A DNA stretch of 64,000 nt from Idiomarina fontislapidosi (GCF_003226255.1 NZ_QJST01000003.1:1-64000), one strand, 5' to 3'; counted from the stretch's first letter, positions 54,205 through 63,793 are shown. Notes: generated by a model not told the origin, from the sequence alone. Numbers and translations are program-made.

Positions 54205-56858
54205 TAGTGGTGGTTCACCAATATACGTACAGCAAACAAGGACAGCTGCGGCTGTTCAAGAGCTTCGAGTAACGTGCGTTGGCGTGCTTGGAGCGCTTCG
54301 ATTTCTGACTCACGCACCGATGGATTGCGTTGCTTGAGTTTAGTCAAACGTTGTAGCTCTTTCCCTAAACTGTCTGTGAGCTGTTTGCGAACGCACGCGG
54401 CATGCTCCACCAACCACGCATCAGCAGATTCACGTGCTTTCTCCAGGTGCGACTTCGTGACATCACGTAACTGTTTTAGAATTTGGCGGGATGTCTTTTT
54501 ATCCATGAAGTCAGCCTGCTTTGTGAGTGCATCGCGCGGCACTTTACTGGTGAGCTCGCGCCCTTGGCCATCGAGTAAGATGCGGTGGTTCTGTAGCGGG
54601 AAAAATTCTTGCGCAACGGCACTCGTTGGCGCGTTGATATGTGCACTAAAATCAACTTCCATAAACCACGCGCCTTCTGGGAGTGCTTTGTTATTGAGCT
54701 TAGTGACACATACGCTACCAAAATCTTGTTGCGTAACAATATCTAAGGCTTCTTGAACATGAGGGTGATCCCAACTAAGAAACTCAGCATCCTCGTAGTT
54801 CAGCGCTGTGGTGCGATCAAATGTCACTGTCATGCCGTCTTCATTTAAACCTGGGATCGCCTCAACCCGCATATGTTCACTTGGTTTGACAAAAGTTCGG
54901 GTTTCGTCGAGCTCTTCTGTGTCAACGCCAAAACGCCCCCAGAACGTGGTCATAAACTCATTTAGGTGCTCAGTATCACTGGTTTCTTCAATCGCCGAAA
55001 TAACGGACTCGGCCTGTTGAGGACGGCAAGCATTCAATTCCTGAAGTTTATCGCGGCCTGCTTCTACTTCGCTCATTAATTGTTGATGCAATACGGCGCT
55101 CTGCTCGAGTAGGTCTTTAGGTAGCGGTTGGCAACTCAGTAAGGACTTTTTGATTGGTTGCGCGAACTCGTCATACATACGACGCCCGACCGGGTTACAT
55201 TGTTCGAATGCATTCATGGTGTGATACCAAGGTAATAGAATGCCCTCGTCAGAATCTTCGGTGTAGGGCAGGTAGATTTGGATATCATGGGTTTGCCCAA
55301 TGCGATCAAGACGCCCAATTCGTTGTTCCAATAAGTCCGGGTTTTCTGGCAAATCGAACAATACGAGCTGATGTACAAACTGGAAGTTGCGCCCCTCGCT
55401 GCCTATCTCAGAACATAATAAAATCGGGCTACCGTTGTCGTCATCGGCAAAAAACTCGGCAGCGCGGTCGCGCTCAAGTAATGACATGCCTTCGTGGAAT
55501 ACGGCAGCGTTAATCCCTTCGATTACACGCAATGCCTCGGCGAGCTCATTCACCATTTTCGCGCTATGGCAAATAAGCAATGTTTTATCATCACGGTTAC
55601 TTTTGATATGGTCGGTCAGCCAAGTTAAACGGGGATCGCCGAGCCACCATGGTTCACGCATATCATCTTCAGGTTCTGGAAGTTTTACCGGGTGAAAATG
55701 ACGTGCTGGGAACCCTCCTACATTTTGACGGCGGTTTCTAAACATAACCCGACCTGTGCCATGTTCATCAAGTAGCTCATCTAATGCTTCGCCGCTCAGA
55801 TCATTCGCTTTATCAGCAAGTTCGCGATAATGGGTCTGCTCTTCCTCGAATGCGTTAAAATCGTTAAAGCGGTCTGGGTCAAGTAACTGCAAACGCTTAA
55901 AGTGTCCTTCGTTACCCTCCTGCTCAGGTGTTGCCGTCAATAATAGTAAGCCTGGAATCGCTTTCGCTAGTTGAGCAAAGTGTTCATAGCCCGGTGTGTT
56001 GTCATTAAGGTGATGCGCTTCGTCAACCACAAGCATATCGAACTCAGCGCCCATGAGTGCTTCATGCCACTGTTCGTCGTGTAGGATCTTGTTGTTGATA
56101 ATTACTAATTGTTCAGTAGAAAATGGATTATCGCTATCAAGTTGTGCTTCTCGGATTCTTGCTTCATCAAATACACTGAAATCAAGCGCAAATCGGCGCT
56201 TCATCTCAACAAGCCATTGATGACGAAGACTATCAGGTACGGCAATTAATATGCGTTGGCTGCGCCCCGTGACATGCTGGCGCTTGATGATCATGCCCGC
56301 TTCGATGGTTTTCCCTAAGCCGACCTCGTCAGCTAACATAACTCGGGGATGGTAGCGGTTCGCCACCGTTGACGCCACGTAACACTGGTGGGGTAACAAG
56401 TTCACACGGGCGCCTAATAGGCCCGCGACGGGGCTTTGCTGCCAGCGTGCTAATTGCTTCAAACCTTGCATGCGCAGAAGGTAGAGATCGTGTCGGTCGG
56501 CTTGTCCTGCAATAAAGCGAGTCAACGCTGGGTTAGTATCTATTTGGTGAGCGAGCTGAGACTCAGGCACCATAACGTCTTCACCTGAGTCGATTCGTTC
56601 GCCAAAGTATATCGCCAGCCCCTGATGCTCTTTTGCCTCGGTGACGATAAAACGCCATTGGTCGGCGTGTGTGGCTTCTTGCCCTTCATTCAGCACAAAT
56701 CGAGCGAGGGGTGCATCGGATTTAGCGTACATCCGTGTTTCACCAGTACTTGGAAACATCACTGAAACTTGTCGTCCATCGACGGCTGTGACCACGCCGA
56801 GACCTAAATCTGTTTCAGTTTCGCTTAACCAACGTTGCCCTAAACTAAACTCGCTCAC
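54204..56858 (-). CDS. rapA: RNA polymerase-associated ATPase RapA
   Basis: An 884-residue Swi2/Snf2 ATPase that helps recycle RNA polymerase. The N-terminal Tudor-like part starts SEFSLGQRWLSETETDLGLG (cut here to FSLGQRWL), Walker A is DEVGLGKTIEAGM, the box is DEAHH, and EIGSEGRNFQF and QRIGRLDRIGQ are in the helicase C domain. It is about 85 residues shorter than E. coli RapA (968), with the loss between the two ATPase lobes, after HGTGRVMFRNRR and before it. The start is taken as GTG 56858, with AGGAAGG 5 bases upstream; GTG 56876 is possible. Confidence 0.93.
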   Translation of the reverse strand: MSEFSLGQRWLSETETDLGLGVVTAVDGRQVSVMFPSTGETRMYAKSDAPLARFVLNEGQEATHADQWRFIVTEAKEHQGLAIYFGERIDSGEDVMVPESQLAHQIDTNPALTRFIAGQADRHDLYLLRMQGLKQLARWQQSPVAGLLGARVNLLPHQCYVASTVANRYHPRVMLADEVGLGKTIEAGMIIKRQHVTGRSQRILIAVPDSLRHQWLVEMKRRFALDFSVFDEARIREAQLDSDNPFSTEQLVIINNKILHDEQWHEALMGAEFDMLVVDEAHHLNDNTPGYEHFAQLAKAIPGLLLLTATPEQEGNEGHFKRLQLLDPDRFNDFNAFEEEQTHYRELADKANDLSGEALDELLDEHGTGRVMFRNRRQNVGGFPARHFHPVKLPEPEDDMREPWWLGDPRLTWLTDHIKSNRDDKTLLICHSAKMVNELAEALRVIEGINAAVFHEGMSLLERDRAAEFFADDDNGSPILLCSEIGSEGRNFQFVHQLVLFDLPENPDLLEQRIGRLDRIGQTHDIQIYLPYTEDSDEGILLPWYHTMNAFEQCNPVGRRMYDEFAQPIKKSLLSCQPLPKDLLEQSAVLHQQLMSEVEAGRDKLQELNACRPQQAESVISAIEETSDTEHLNEFMTTFWGRFGVDTEELDETRTFVKPSEHMRVEAIPGLNEDGMTVTFDRTTALNYEDAEFLSWDHPHVQEALDIVTQQDFGSVCVTKLNNKALPEGAWFMEVDFSAHINAPTSAVAQEFFPLQNHRILLDGQGRELTSKVPRDALTKQADFMDKKTSRQILKQLRDVTKSHLEKARESADAWLVEHAACVRKQLTDSLGKELQRLTKLKQRNPSVRESEIEALQARQRTLLEALEQPQLSLFAVRILVNHH

Positions 56859-56993
56859 TTCGTCCTTCCTATGCACTAACTTTAAAGGTCGGCAATAGTA
56901 ATGGGGAGATTAGAAAAAAACAATGCGACTGTCATCCCTGTGTCACGAATTTTGGTCTAAGCTTTAATCAAACGATAACAAAAGGTGTACGCC

Positions 56994-58397
56994 ATGACCG
57001 CAAATGTTAGTCAATCTACCCAAGCCACTAAGTACTTCGTTTTAGACACCAACATCCTGCTACATGATCCACTCGCATTTCTAAGCTTCGACGAGCATAA
57101 CGTTGTTATTCCTATGGTTGTTTTAGAAGAGCTAGACAACATTAAAGACCGAAATAAAGACGTCAGCCGCGATGCGCGCGTTGCAATTCGGTCGCTTGAA
57201 GAGGTGTTACAAGATGCGACGCCGGAACAAATCGTTGAGGGCGTGCCGTTAACGCAGCTGAGTGGCGATCACCAAGCAAACGGTACCTTAGCTATTTTCC
57301 CAGACTATGAGCTAGAGCAAAGTGCATCTGCTTTAGCGCTTAACGAGAATGACCACCGCATCATTCAGGTCGCATTAGAGCTACAAATTAAATTTGTCGG
57401 CAGTACGGTGACTCTAGTGACGAAAGATATCAACATGCGCTTGAAAGCCAAGGGTGCTGGCGTAAAACATGTTGAGGATTACCGAACCGACCAATTAATC
57501 GACGATATCCGTCTGTTAACAAAAGGCTTTTATCAATTTGAAGGCGACTTTTGGCAACAAGTGGGCGATGTCAGTACGTTACAAGAAGGACGAGATGCTT
57601 ACCATACAGTGTCGCGTGAGCACCTTCCGCAAATTTTCTACAATGAGTACTTTATTGACGAGACTGAGCACTTTGCGGCCCGAGTCGACGCCTTTGATGA
57701 GACATCTGTGACGTTAATGGACTTAGGTCATGAGCGTTTGATGGGCTATAGCGCTTGGGGTATTCATCCCAAAAATATCTATCAGGCAATGGCGATGCAT
57801 GCGCTACTCGATACGGGTTTGGATATGGTCATTTTGACTGGACCCGCCGGCAGTGGTAAGACACTACTCGCGCTTGCCGCGGCACTGGAAATGGTGGTGG
57901 AGAAAGGAATATACGAAAAAATCATCGTGACTCGCAACACCCCTGAAATTGCCGAGTCGATTGGTTTTTTGCCAGGTACAGAAGAAGAGAAAATGGCGCC
58001 GTGGTTGTCTGCAATCACTGACTCCCTAGAAGTACTTCATAAAAACGATGAGAGCATGGACTCAAGCCTAAATTATATTATGACCAAGGCGAATATTCAG
58101 TTTAAGTCACTCAACTTTATGCGGGGCCGAAGTATTCAGAATGCGGTCGTGATTTTAGACGAAGCGCAGAACCTGACAGCCTCACAACTTAAAACAATTA
58201 TTACGCGCTGTGGCGAGAATACCAAGCTGGTGGTGTCAGGTAACTTAGCGCAGATTGATAGCTACTATTTAACCGCTGTAACGTCAGGCCTTACTTTTAT
58301 CGTGGAACGTTTCAAAGATTACCCGGGTAGCGCCACGATTAACTTAAATGGCGTGGTAAGAAGTAGTCTTGCTGAGTACGCGGAGGAACATCTTTAA
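56994..58397 (+). CDS. PhoH family PIN-domain ATPase
   Basis: A 467-residue protein: an N-terminal PIN domain (about 12-140, LDTNILLHDP with the acidic site, ELDNIKDRNKDVSRDAR) and a C-terminal PhoH NTPase (about 245-465, Walker A GPAGSGKTLLALA, Walker B VVILDEAQN). Such PhoH2-like proteins act as RNases coupled to an RNA helicase-like motor. ATG 56994 has AGGTG about 6 bases upstream and is preferred to GTG 56985. It converges on the transglutaminase-like gene with a 1-base gap. Confidence 0.9.
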   Translation: MTANVSQSTQATKYFVLDTNILLHDPLAFLSFDEHNVVIPMVVLEELDNIKDRNKDVSRDARVAIRSLEEVLQDATPEQIVEGVPLTQLSGDHQANGTLAIFPDYELEQSASALALNENDHRIIQVALELQIKFVGSTVTLVTKDINMRLKAKGAGVKHVEDYRTDQLIDDIRLLTKGFYQFEGDFWQQVGDVSTLQEGRDAYHTVSREHLPQIFYNEYFIDETEHFAARVDAFDETSVTLMDLGHERLMGYSAWGIHPKNIYQAMAMHALLDTGLDMVILTGPAGSGKTLLALAAALEMVVEKGIYEKIIVTRNTPEIAESIGFLPGTEEEKMAPWLSAITDSLEVLHKNDESMDSSLNYIMTKANIQFKSLNFMRGRSIQNAVVILDEAQNLTASQLKTIITRCGENTKLVVSGNLAQIDSYYLTAVTSGLTFIVERFKDYPGSATINLNGVVRSSLAEYAEEHL

Positions 58398-58398
58398 T

Positions 58399-59397
58399 TC
58401 AGTTACCTACGACAACTGTGTACTGTTGGGTGTTAATTAAAAACTGAACACTATCGGAGAGCTGTCCCGCAGGTGAGACTGCGGGACCGGCGACATCGAC
58501 CAAAACGAACTCTGTGCCATCATGTGACAACGTCGCATCGTTGGGTTGTTTTGCCATTTGGATGCCAAAAATCGCGTGTTTAGGTAGGTATATGACGATC
58601 ATGTCGGCCTGCGGGATGATCTTTTTCAGCAAAGCTAAGGTGAGACTCACTTTACTATCGCAGTCACCTCGATTACTAAGTAGTAGTTGATTAGGCGGTG
58701 AAAATCCATCGCCCCTACTGGACAGTCTGTCCTCTAAATCATCGTACGGGATTGTTTGCACAAATTGGGCAATATAATTTACGTAACTTCGCCGACTATT
58801 ATCTTTAAGTTGGTTGCCAATTGCGACGATGAGCGGATCTAACAGTGATTTAGTCTCGTCTGCAATAGCCACAGTATTTGGAATGATACCGGTTTCACCT
58901 GGAGGTAAGGTAAGCGTGCGATAGTAATTGGTGGATAAATAATCTTGCCACTGCGCGGTAAAAAATTGACGGGTTTTGGCGAGTTGCTGTTGGTAGTTTT
59001 CTCGTTGCTTTGCGTCACGGGCTGTTCGCATCGAGAGTTCAAGTTTCTCCTGACGGGGAGAAAGTGAGGCTTTCACACCATACCAGCGTTGGCGTTGGAT
59101 ATAGTTGTTAACACGATAATTTAATTCGCGCAAAGCGCGACTGCGATTGTAGTTCCGAAACTTAGCCAGCGGCTGAGTAAAAGATTGACGTTCGACTTCA
59201 AAAGCAAGCGACGCTTCCTGACCATCAGCCATAAGCCATTGGTATGCAAATCTAATTTGGCCATCGCGGCTAGCCTTGTTAAAAGCGAGCTGTTGCGCGA
59301 ATAATGGCTGCGCTGCGAGTAGAATCAGTATCGCCGAGAGAGCTAAGCACAAGCGTGAGGCAAGCTGAGGGACTCTCTCGTTGATACATCTGAACAT
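58399..59397 (-). CDS. Transglutaminase-like periplasmic protein of unknown role
   Basis: A 332-residue protein with an N-terminal signal peptide or anchor (about 14-35, ending LFAQQ). The middle (about 75-150) is charged and helical. The C-terminal ~120 residues look like a transglutaminase/cysteine protease fold: NRGDCDSKV (C246), YLPKHAIFGI (H274) and FVLVDVAG (D301) give a Cys-His-Asp triad in the right order. So it may cleave or crosslink a protein in the envelope. I do not recognise a named family. Its ATG overlaps the stop of the 96-residue gene before it in TAATG, so the two form a unit. Confidence 0.68.
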   Translation of the reverse strand: MFRCINERVPQLASRLCLALSAILILLAAQPLFAQQLAFNKASRDGQIRFAYQWLMADGQEASLAFEVERQSFTQPLAKFRNYNRSRALRELNYRVNNYIQRQRWYGVKASLSPRQEKLELSMRTARDAKQRENYQQQLAKTRQFFTAQWQDYLSTNYYRTLTLPPGETGIIPNTVAIADETKSLLDPLIVAIGNQLKDNSRRSYVNYIAQFVQTIPYDDLEDRLSSRGDGFSPPNQLLLSNRGDCDSKVSLTLALLKKIIPQADMIVIYLPKHAIFGIQMAKQPNDATLSHDGTEFVLVDVAGPAVSPAGQLSDSVQFLINTQQYTVVVGN

Positions 59398-59687
59398 TAG
59401 AACTTCATTTCGGTAATGGGGCTTTCTTCGAACTTTAGATCGATCTGATATTCGATACCACCTGCACGAATGAAGAAGTAGGTTTTATCTCGCTTGAATA
59501 TCTCTTGCAACGAAATGACTCGTACGCCAGGTCGGCGTTCTGCATTCCATTCGCTCATCTCTACGCCAGAGCGTGATACAAGAATATTCTTGTAGCGGTC
59601 ACCTGTGACTAACAACAATTTTTTGTTGTCGTTGCGCAATAAAATCGTATTGCCTGTAACTGAAAATGGTTCTTCGTTGCCTAGCAC
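59397..59687 (-). CDS. Small hypothetical protein coupled to the transglutaminase-like gene
   Basis: A 96-residue, probably beta-rich protein with no signal peptide or membrane segment and no cysteines. I do not recognise it. The sequence has short strands such as TILLRNDNKKLLLVTG and RVISLQEIFKRDKTYFFI, with VEYQIDLKF-like strands at the end. The start is GTG at 59687 with GGGAG 6 bases upstream. The stop overlaps the next ATG (TAATG). A promoter and an 8-bp inverted repeat lie directly upstream, so this gene opens a two-gene transcript. Confidence 0.62.
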   Translation of the reverse strand: MLGNEEPFSVTGNTILLRNDNKKLLLVTGDRYKNILVSRSGVEMSEWNAERRPGVRVISLQEIFKRDKTYFFIRAGGIEYQIDLKFEESPITEMKF

Positions 59688-59713
59688 GACAGTCTCCCAA
59701 GCGTGACATTTTT

Positions 59714-59758
59714 AATAGTCACTATAACGAATTATAATGATTTGGCAATATGACTATT
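59714..59758 (-). promoter_or_regulatory. Promoter flanked by an 8-bp inverted repeat
   Basis: On the minus strand TTGCCA (59748-59743) and TATAGT (59726-59721) are 16 bases apart, a good sigma-70 pair for the two genes that follow. AATAGTCA (59714-59721) and its exact complement TGACTATT (59751-59758) flank the promoter, as an operator pair could. The distal arm overlaps the ruvX stop codon. Confidence 0.52.
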
Positions 59759-60161
59759 GCGAGCGTAAATAGTCTTCAACGATGAGCAACGCCGCAGCAC
59801 TATCGACTTTGCCTTTTTCCAGACCACGATATCCCTCTCGTTCAAATAATGCTTCGCGTGCTGCTGTAGAGGTTAAACGTTCATCTTGAAAGTCGACGGG
59901 GACGTTGAACCGCCCATGAATGCGATTGCCAAATTTGCGGGCCCGTTGAGTGAGTGGTTGCTCAGTTCCATCCATATTCAAAGGTAAGCCCACAACAACC
60001 CGCTCAGGCTGCCATTCTTTTATCAGCCGTTCAACGGAGTCCCAATTAGGAATGCCATCTTGAGCTTTCAAGGCGCTTAAAATAGATGCTGTTCCTGTAA
60101 TGGACTGACCGACTGCAACGCCGATACTTTTTGTTCCGAAATCAAAGCCAATAACCGTCAT
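59754..60161 (-). CDS. ruvX: Putative Holliday junction resolvase / pre-16S rRNA nuclease
   Basis: A 135-residue RNase H-fold protein of the YqgF family. [15 protein letters not shown] holds the first catalytic Asp, [10 protein letters not shown] is in the middle, and DERLTSTAA plus the late [13 protein letters not shown] segment give the remaining acidic residues. In E. coli YqgF takes part in 16S rRNA 5' end maturation. ATG 60161 overlaps the yqgE stop (ATGA). Confidence 0.94.
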   Translation of the reverse strand: MTVIGFDFGTKSIGVAVGQSITGTASILSALKAQDGIPNWDSVERLIKEWQPERVVVGLPLNMDGTEQPLTQRARKFGNRIHGRFNVPVDFQDERLTSTAAREALFEREGYRGLEKGKVDSAAALLIVEDYLRSQ

Positions 60162-60715
60162 GCGTGACCTACGTCGGGTCCGAGCTGCCAAATATCAAAG
60201 CCTAATTGTTCGGTTGCCTTTTCCCAACGTTGATTAATAGGTGTATTAAACATGATTTCGGGATCAGCCGGTATGGCAAGCCACGCGTTCTCTGCAAGTT
60301 CTTGCTCAAGCTGTCCGGCTTCCCAGCCCGCGTAACCGAGCGTTAATATAAACTGCAGTGGTGCCGCCGACGAGCCTAACGCCTCTAGGATGTCCCGCGA
60401 GGTGGTTACCATAATCTCATCGCTCAATTTAAGGCTGCTGCGCCAGTTTTGTTGCGGCGGGTGAATGACAAAGCCACGTTCCTGACCGACTGGGCCACCT
60501 TGGTAAACAGGTCCCTTAAGACTATCGGCACTATCTGGATAAACAATTTCAAGCTTATCGAGTAGTGAGTTAACGGTAAGCTCTGCAGGCTGGTTAATGA
60601 TTAAGCCCATTGCACCGTCTTCATTATGCTCACAAATGTAAGTCACACTGCGACGGAACAGCGGGTCATTCATACTCGGCGTGGCAATTAAAAAATGATT
60701 TTGTAAGCTTTCCAT
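60158..60715 (-). CDS. yqgE: YqgE/AlgH family protein
   Basis: A 185-residue protein of the UPF0301 (YqgE/AlgH) family, of unknown biochemical role. [28 protein letters not shown] and [19 protein letters not shown] are diagnostic. It pairs with ruvX through a 4-base overlap, the usual arrangement. A promoter lies upstream at 60741-60770. Confidence 0.94.
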   Translation of the reverse strand: MESLQNHFLIATPSMNDPLFRRSVTYICEHNEDGAMGLIINQPAELTVNSLLDKLEIVYPDSADSLKGPVYQGGPVGQERGFVIHPPQQNWRSSLKLSDEIMVTTSRDILEALGSSAAPLQFILTLGYAGWEAGQLEQELAENAWLAIPADPEIMFNTPINQRWEKATEQLGFDIWQLGPDVGHA

Positions 60716-60740
60716 AAAGCACTCCTTACTCGCGATACAA

Positions 60741-60770
60741 CTTATATCGGGGCTTATTCAGCAATTTCAA
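60741..60770 (-). promoter_or_regulatory. Sigma-70 promoter for yqgE-ruvX
   Basis: On the minus strand TTGAAA (60770-60765) and TATAAG (60746-60741) are separated by 18 bases. The -35 overlaps the gshB stop. The -10 is 26 bases before the yqgE ATG. Confidence 0.5.
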
Positions 60771-61717
60771 CGACGCTGCTGTAGATCGTGCTCGATAGCT
60801 TCGAAGAGTTGCGCCGCGATATTGATGTCATAGGCATTTTCAATCTCTCGCATGCACGTTGGGCTTGTCACATTGATTTCTGTAATACGTTCGCCAATCA
60901 CATCAAGACCAACCAGATATAACCCTTTCTGCTTGAGTGTTGGACCAATTGCGCGCGCAATTCGCTCGTCACTCTCGCTCAGTGGTTGCGGGCGTCCGCT
61001 TCCTCCCGCTGCTAAATTACCGCGTGTTTCACCTGCTGAGGGAATCCGTGCCAAAGCGTAGGGTACGGGCTCGCCATTAATAATTAGGATGCGTTTATCG
61101 CCATCCTTTATCTCGGGGAGATACTTTTGTGCCATGGCGTAGCGCTGACCCTTTTCAGTCAGCGTCTCAATAATGACACCTAAATTTGCACCATCCTCGT
61201 TGACCTTAAAGATCGACGCGCCGCCCATACCGTCAAGAGGTTTTAGAATGACGGTACCGTGCTTTTTATGAAACGCTTTGATCTGCTCAGCATTGGCAGA
61301 CACCAAGGTATCAGTAATGAATTCTGGGAACCAGCTGGTGTAAAGTTTTTCGTTACAATCGCGCAAGCTTTGTGGGTTGTTGACAACAAGCGCACCCTCA
61401 CTTTGTGCTAAATCAAAGATGTGAGTGGCATATAAAAATTGGCTGTCAAAAGGCGGATCCTTACGCATCATGATCACATCAAACTCACCTAACGGGAGCT
61501 TTTCGACGTCCGCAAGTTGATAAAAGTCAGACTTTTGGTCTTTTACCGTGACCTTGCGTGCCATCGCATATGGACGGCCTGAGTCGATAAGTAGGCCGCC
61601 CATCTCAATGTAGTAACTGTCGTAGCCGCGCGCTTGTGCTTCAAGTAAGAGCCTAAAACTGGTGTCTTTCTCAGTCTTCACCTGCGCAATCGGATCCATA
61701 ATCATGGCTAACTTCAT
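60767..61717 (-). CDS. gshB: Glutathione synthetase
   Basis: A 316-residue ATP-grasp ligase that adds glycine to gamma-glutamylcysteine. VIMMRKDPPFDSQFLYATH, KPLDGMGGASIF (ATP-binding loop), GDKRILIINGEPVPYALARIP-type sequence and NVTSPTCMREIE match E. coli GshB (316 residues). It starts 11 bases after rsmE. Confidence 0.96.
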   Translation of the reverse strand: MKLAMIMDPIAQVKTEKDTSFRLLLEAQARGYDSYYIEMGGLLIDSGRPYAMARKVTVKDQKSDFYQLADVEKLPLGEFDVIMMRKDPPFDSQFLYATHIFDLAQSEGALVVNNPQSLRDCNEKLYTSWFPEFITDTLVSANAEQIKAFHKKHGTVILKPLDGMGGASIFKVNEDGANLGVIIETLTEKGQRYAMAQKYLPEIKDGDKRILIINGEPVPYALARIPSAGETRGNLAAGGSGRPQPLSESDERIARAIGPTLKQKGLYLVGLDVIGERITEINVTSPTCMREIENAYDINIAAQLFEAIEHDLQQRR

Positions 61718-61728
61718 GGGTATATTCC

Positions 61729-62478
61729 TTATTCGTTACTGGCGTTCAGATCACCAAATTCATACTGGATGGCTGTCAGTGCCGTCATCGCGGCGGTTTC
61801 TGTTCGCAGAATACGTGGTCCTAAGCGGATCGGTTTAAATTGATGTTCACGGGCGCGGTCGACTTCAGTATCGGTGAACCCCCCTTCGGGACCGATAATC
61901 AGTTGGATACGTTGGGCCGCGTTGGCGCCGTGGATCTGATGCAAAGGTATATGAGCATAGGGGTCTAAAGTTAAGCGAAGACCGTCAAACGCCTGTTGCA
62001 CAAAGTCATCAATCGAAACGGCTGGATGTACAGTAGGCACGCGGCTGCGGCCCGATTGTTCACACGCAGAAATGACAATTTTTTGCCATTGCTGTTGCTT
62101 CTTTTCAAGCCGATCGCCATTGAGCTTCACACCGCAGCGTTCGCTGAATAGGGGGGTAATCGCGTTGACGCCAAGCTCGACGGATTTTTGCAGTGCAAAA
62201 TCCATACGGTCGCCACGGGACACGACTTGTCCAAGATGGACATACAAAGGCGACTCTGAGGTATTGGCCTGCGCGTCAATAATCTCAACTTGGGCATGTT
62301 TTTTGGCAACCGATGTCAGCGCTGCTGAGTAGTTAAAGTCATCGTTGCAGAACAACTCGAGCGCCTGACCTTCTTGCATGCGCAACACTTTAACGGTGTG
62401 CTGAAACGCGTCATCACTCAGGGTAATGGTGCTGTTAACCGAGAGTGGCTCGGGGTGAAAAATGCGTGGGACTCTCAT
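61729..62478 (-). CDS. rsmE: 16S rRNA (uracil1498-N3)-methyltransferase
   Basis: A 249-residue SPOUT methyltransferase. The conserved start RVPRIFHPEPL, ERCGVKLNG and the knot motifs LIIGPEGGFTDTEVD and LGPRILRTETAAM are present. ATG 62478 gives the family N-terminus; TTG 62487 with AAGGA 5 bases upstream is a serious alternative that adds three residues. gshB follows on the same strand, as in E. coli. Confidence 0.93.
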   Translation of the reverse strand: MRVPRIFHPEPLSVNSTITLSDDAFQHTVKVLRMQEGQALELFCNDDFNYSAALTSVAKKHAQVEIIDAQANTSESPLYVHLGQVVSRGDRMDFALQKSVELGVNAITPLFSERCGVKLNGDRLEKKQQQWQKIVISACEQSGRSRVPTVHPAVSIDDFVQQAFDGLRLTLDPYAHIPLHQIHGANAAQRIQLIIGPEGGFTDTEVDRAREHQFKPIRLGPRILRTETAAMTALTAIQYEFGDLNASNE

Positions 62479-62507
62479 ACGACTCAATTGATTCCTTATT
62501 GACGAAC

Positions 62508-62531
62508 AGACTTTTGGACGTCTAGATGTAG
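62508..62531 (+). promoter_or_regulatory. Candidate MetJ operator (three tandem met boxes)
   Basis: Three contiguous 8-bp boxes match the met box AGACGTCT: AGACTTTT (6/8), GGACGTCT (7/8) and AGATGTAG (5/8). Tandem 8-bp spacing is what the MetJ repressor needs. They lie 76-99 bases before metK, a known MetJ target in E. coli. Confidence 0.66.
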
Positions 62532-62542
62532 AAATTTATTTG

Positions 62543-62573
62543 TTGATCGGTTAAATTATGCCGTCAGTATAAG
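62543..62573 (+). promoter_or_regulatory. Candidate sigma-70 promoter for metK
   Basis: TTGATC (62543-62548) and TATAAG (62568-62573) are 19 bases apart, longer than ideal, and lie 34 bases before the metK ATG, just downstream of the met boxes. Confidence 0.4.
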
Positions 62574-62606
62574 TTATTTTAATCAAAATAAAGGAATGGT
62601 AGGCAT

Positions 62607-63752
62607 ATGTCACGTCACCTGTTTACTTCTGAGTCGGTTTCAGAAGGCCATCCTGATAAAATTGCGGACCAGATTTCTGATGCCGTACTGGATGCAATTT
62701 TAGCAAAAGATATCCGCGCCCGTGTGGCGTGTGAAACCTATGTCAAAACTGGCATGGTATTAGTAGGCGGGGAAATATCCACCGAGGCATGGGTCGACAT
62801 TGAAGACTTAACGCGTCAAGCGATCCGCGATGTGGGTTATACCCATTCAGATATGGGCTTTGACGCTAATTCCTGCGCCGTTTTGAACGCAATTGGTAAA
62901 CAGAGTCCAGATATTAACCAGGGTGTTGACCGCGAGTCCCCAGAAGCTCAGGGCGCGGGAGACCAAGGTCTGATGTTTGGTTACGCATCCAACGAAACGT
63001 CAGTATTGATGCCAGCCCCGATTACATACGCGCACCGTATTGTTCAGCGCCAATCTGAGGTGCGTAAAAATGGTACGTTAGACTGGCTGCGTCCCGATGC
63101 CAAAAGTCAGCTTACGTTTGTTTACGAGAACGGTAAACCGGTGGCAATTGATACCGTAGTATTGTCGACTCAGCACCGCGAAGACATTGATCAAGCAACC
63201 CTACGTGAAGCGATGATGGAAGAAGTCATCAAGCCGGTACTACCTGAACAGTGGATCAGCCGCGAGACTAAGTTCCATATTAATCCGACTGGGCGATTCG
63301 TGATTGGCGGTCCAATGGGTGACTGTGGTCTTACTGGTCGTAAGATCATCGTTGACACATATGGCGGTATGGCGCGTCATGGTGGCGGTGCATTCTCGGG
63401 CAAAGACCCTTCGAAAGTCGATCGCAGCGCGGCGTATGCAGCCCGTTATGTCGCTAAAAACTTGGTTGCGGCTGGTCTTGCAGAGCGCTGTGAGATACAG
63501 GTTTCTTATGCCATTGGTGTTGCGGAACCGACGTCGATCAGCATTGATACCTTTGGTACATCACCGCACAGTGAAGAAAAATTGATTGCATTAGTACGCC
63601 GTCACTTTGATTTACGTCCATACGGTCTTATCCAAATGCTTGACTTAGAACGTCCTATTTACCGTGCTACGTCAACCTATGGACACTTTGGTCGTGATGA
63701 ATTCCCATGGGAAAAAACAGATAAAGCCGAAGCATTAAAGCAGGATATCTAA
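62607..63752 (+). CDS. metK: S-adenosylmethionine synthase
   Basis: A 381-residue enzyme that makes SAM from methionine and [18 protein letters not shown] at the N-terminus, [12 protein letters not shown] and [19 protein letters not shown] are diagnostic. Length is that of E. coli MetK (384). AAGGAATGG lies upstream of the ATG. It is divergent from rsmE, and control by MetJ is suggested by the boxes at 62508-62531. Confidence 0.97.
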   Translation: MSRHLFTSESVSEGHPDKIADQISDAVLDAILAKDIRARVACETYVKTGMVLVGGEISTEAWVDIEDLTRQAIRDVGYTHSDMGFDANSCAVLNAIGKQSPDINQGVDRESPEAQGAGDQGLMFGYASNETSVLMPAPITYAHRIVQRQSEVRKNGTLDWLRPDAKSQLTFVYENGKPVAIDTVVLSTQHREDIDQATLREAMMEEVIKPVLPEQWISRETKFHINPTGRFVIGGPMGDCGLTGRKIIVDTYGGMARHGGGAFSGKDPSKVDRSAAYAARYVAKNLVAAGLAERCEIQVSYAIGVAEPTSISIDTFGTSPHSEEKLIALVRRHFDLRPYGLIQMLDLERPIYRATSTYGHFGRDEFPWEKTDKAEALKQDI

Positions 63753-63793
63753 TTTACGGGTGCCGAATTTTTCGCCCATAAATTTGCTTGAAG

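Noticed and set aside
54274-54756. 160-codon open frame antisense to rapA
   Set aside because: Ser/Cys-rich shadow of the rapA C-terminal region.
62488-62606. SAM riboswitch before metK
   Set aside because: The leader is short and lacks the kink-turn and multi-helix layout of SAM riboswitches. Met boxes explain control better.
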